Source of the DNA: Dysidea avara | Lineage: Eukaryota; Porifera; Demospongiae; Dictyoceratida; Dysideidae | Direction of reading: 5' to 3' | Length of the DNA stretch: 64,000 bases | Assembly: GCF_963678975.1 (NCBI RefSeq) | Contig: NC_089285.1 | Location: 10,464,694-10,528,693 of the forward strand | Notes under the pieces: model-generated | Seen by the model: only the letters and a program-made list of their open reading frames with translations | Databases searched by the model: none | What the model was told of the DNA's origin: nothing | Shown here: in pieces, positions 63,795 through 64,000 of the stretch | Layout: the number at the start of each line of letters is the position of its first letter | Position numbering within the stretch: position 1 is the stretch's first letter | Program-made: the position numbers and the translations under genes

Positions 63795-64000
63795 CTGTAA
63801 ATTCTTGAGTAGTTCAATCCAAGTTAATAGACAATATGCATGCTATATTATTCGAAAGAAAAATGATCAATTACAGTAGTGCGGCGACGCTTTCCAAAAA
63901 AAGTTGACGGTGAACGACTACCGAAATTTTGTGAAAATCCCATACATAAGTATGGGTAGCTAATGCGGCTCAGACTATAACTCACCACTAATGCTACAGG

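Overview
This window is eukaryotic and most likely from an early-branching animal, probably a demosponge. It carries spliced animal genes with GT-AG introns, AT-rich introns full of short inverted-repeat transposons, and a nuclear copy of mitochondrial cox2 (21531-21873). That copy reads correctly only if TGA is Trp while AGA and AGG are Arg, which is mitochondrial code 4, used by sponges and cnidarians and not by bilaterians. The sponge assignment is an inference; the code 4 reading and the gene models are read directly from the sequence.

Left half (1-41 kb): six host genes, packed as head-to-head and tail-to-tail pairs. A PX plus triple-SH3 adaptor of the TKS/p47phox type runs off the left edge (minus). 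It shares a 151 bp divergent promoter with DRC10/IQCD (plus), a subunit of the ciliary nexin-dynein regulatory complex. DRC10 converges on a single-exon sesquipedalian/PHETA gene (minus), an endosomal OCRL-binding PH protein. Directly upstream of PHETA on the same strand is 4-hydroxyphenylpyruvate dioxygenase (HPD), 12 exons over 18.7 kb; its last intron is 8.7 kb long and full of transposons. HPD is head to head with an NCoR/SMRT nuclear corepressor (plus, 16 exons, 1579 codons). NCoR converges on a single-exon EMC6 gene (minus).

Right half (41-64 kb): accessory, repeat-rich sequence. It holds a decayed AIG1-like P-loop NTPase pseudogene split by a hAT-type MITE; a Kazal-like fragment; a four-level transposon nest at 47723-54542 (a 9-bp-TSD long-TIR element, containing a 10-bp-TSD element, containing a nearly intact hAT with 5-bp TSD, containing a hAT-type MITE with 8-bp TSD); a RING-less TRAF/MATH gene; and a 5'-truncated LINE inside another TIR element. 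A C-terminal exon of an unrecognised gene lies at the right edge.

The host genes have no shared pathway (adhesion/NOX adaptor, cilium, endosome, tyrosine catabolism, nuclear repression, ER insertion). The layout reflects compact divergent promoters, not operons. No LTR retroelement, Polinton, virus-like element, CRISPR array, rRNA or convincing tRNA gene was seen. All exon boundaries were assigned by hand from reading frame, splice-site fit and recalled family sequence; they were not confirmed by transcript data.
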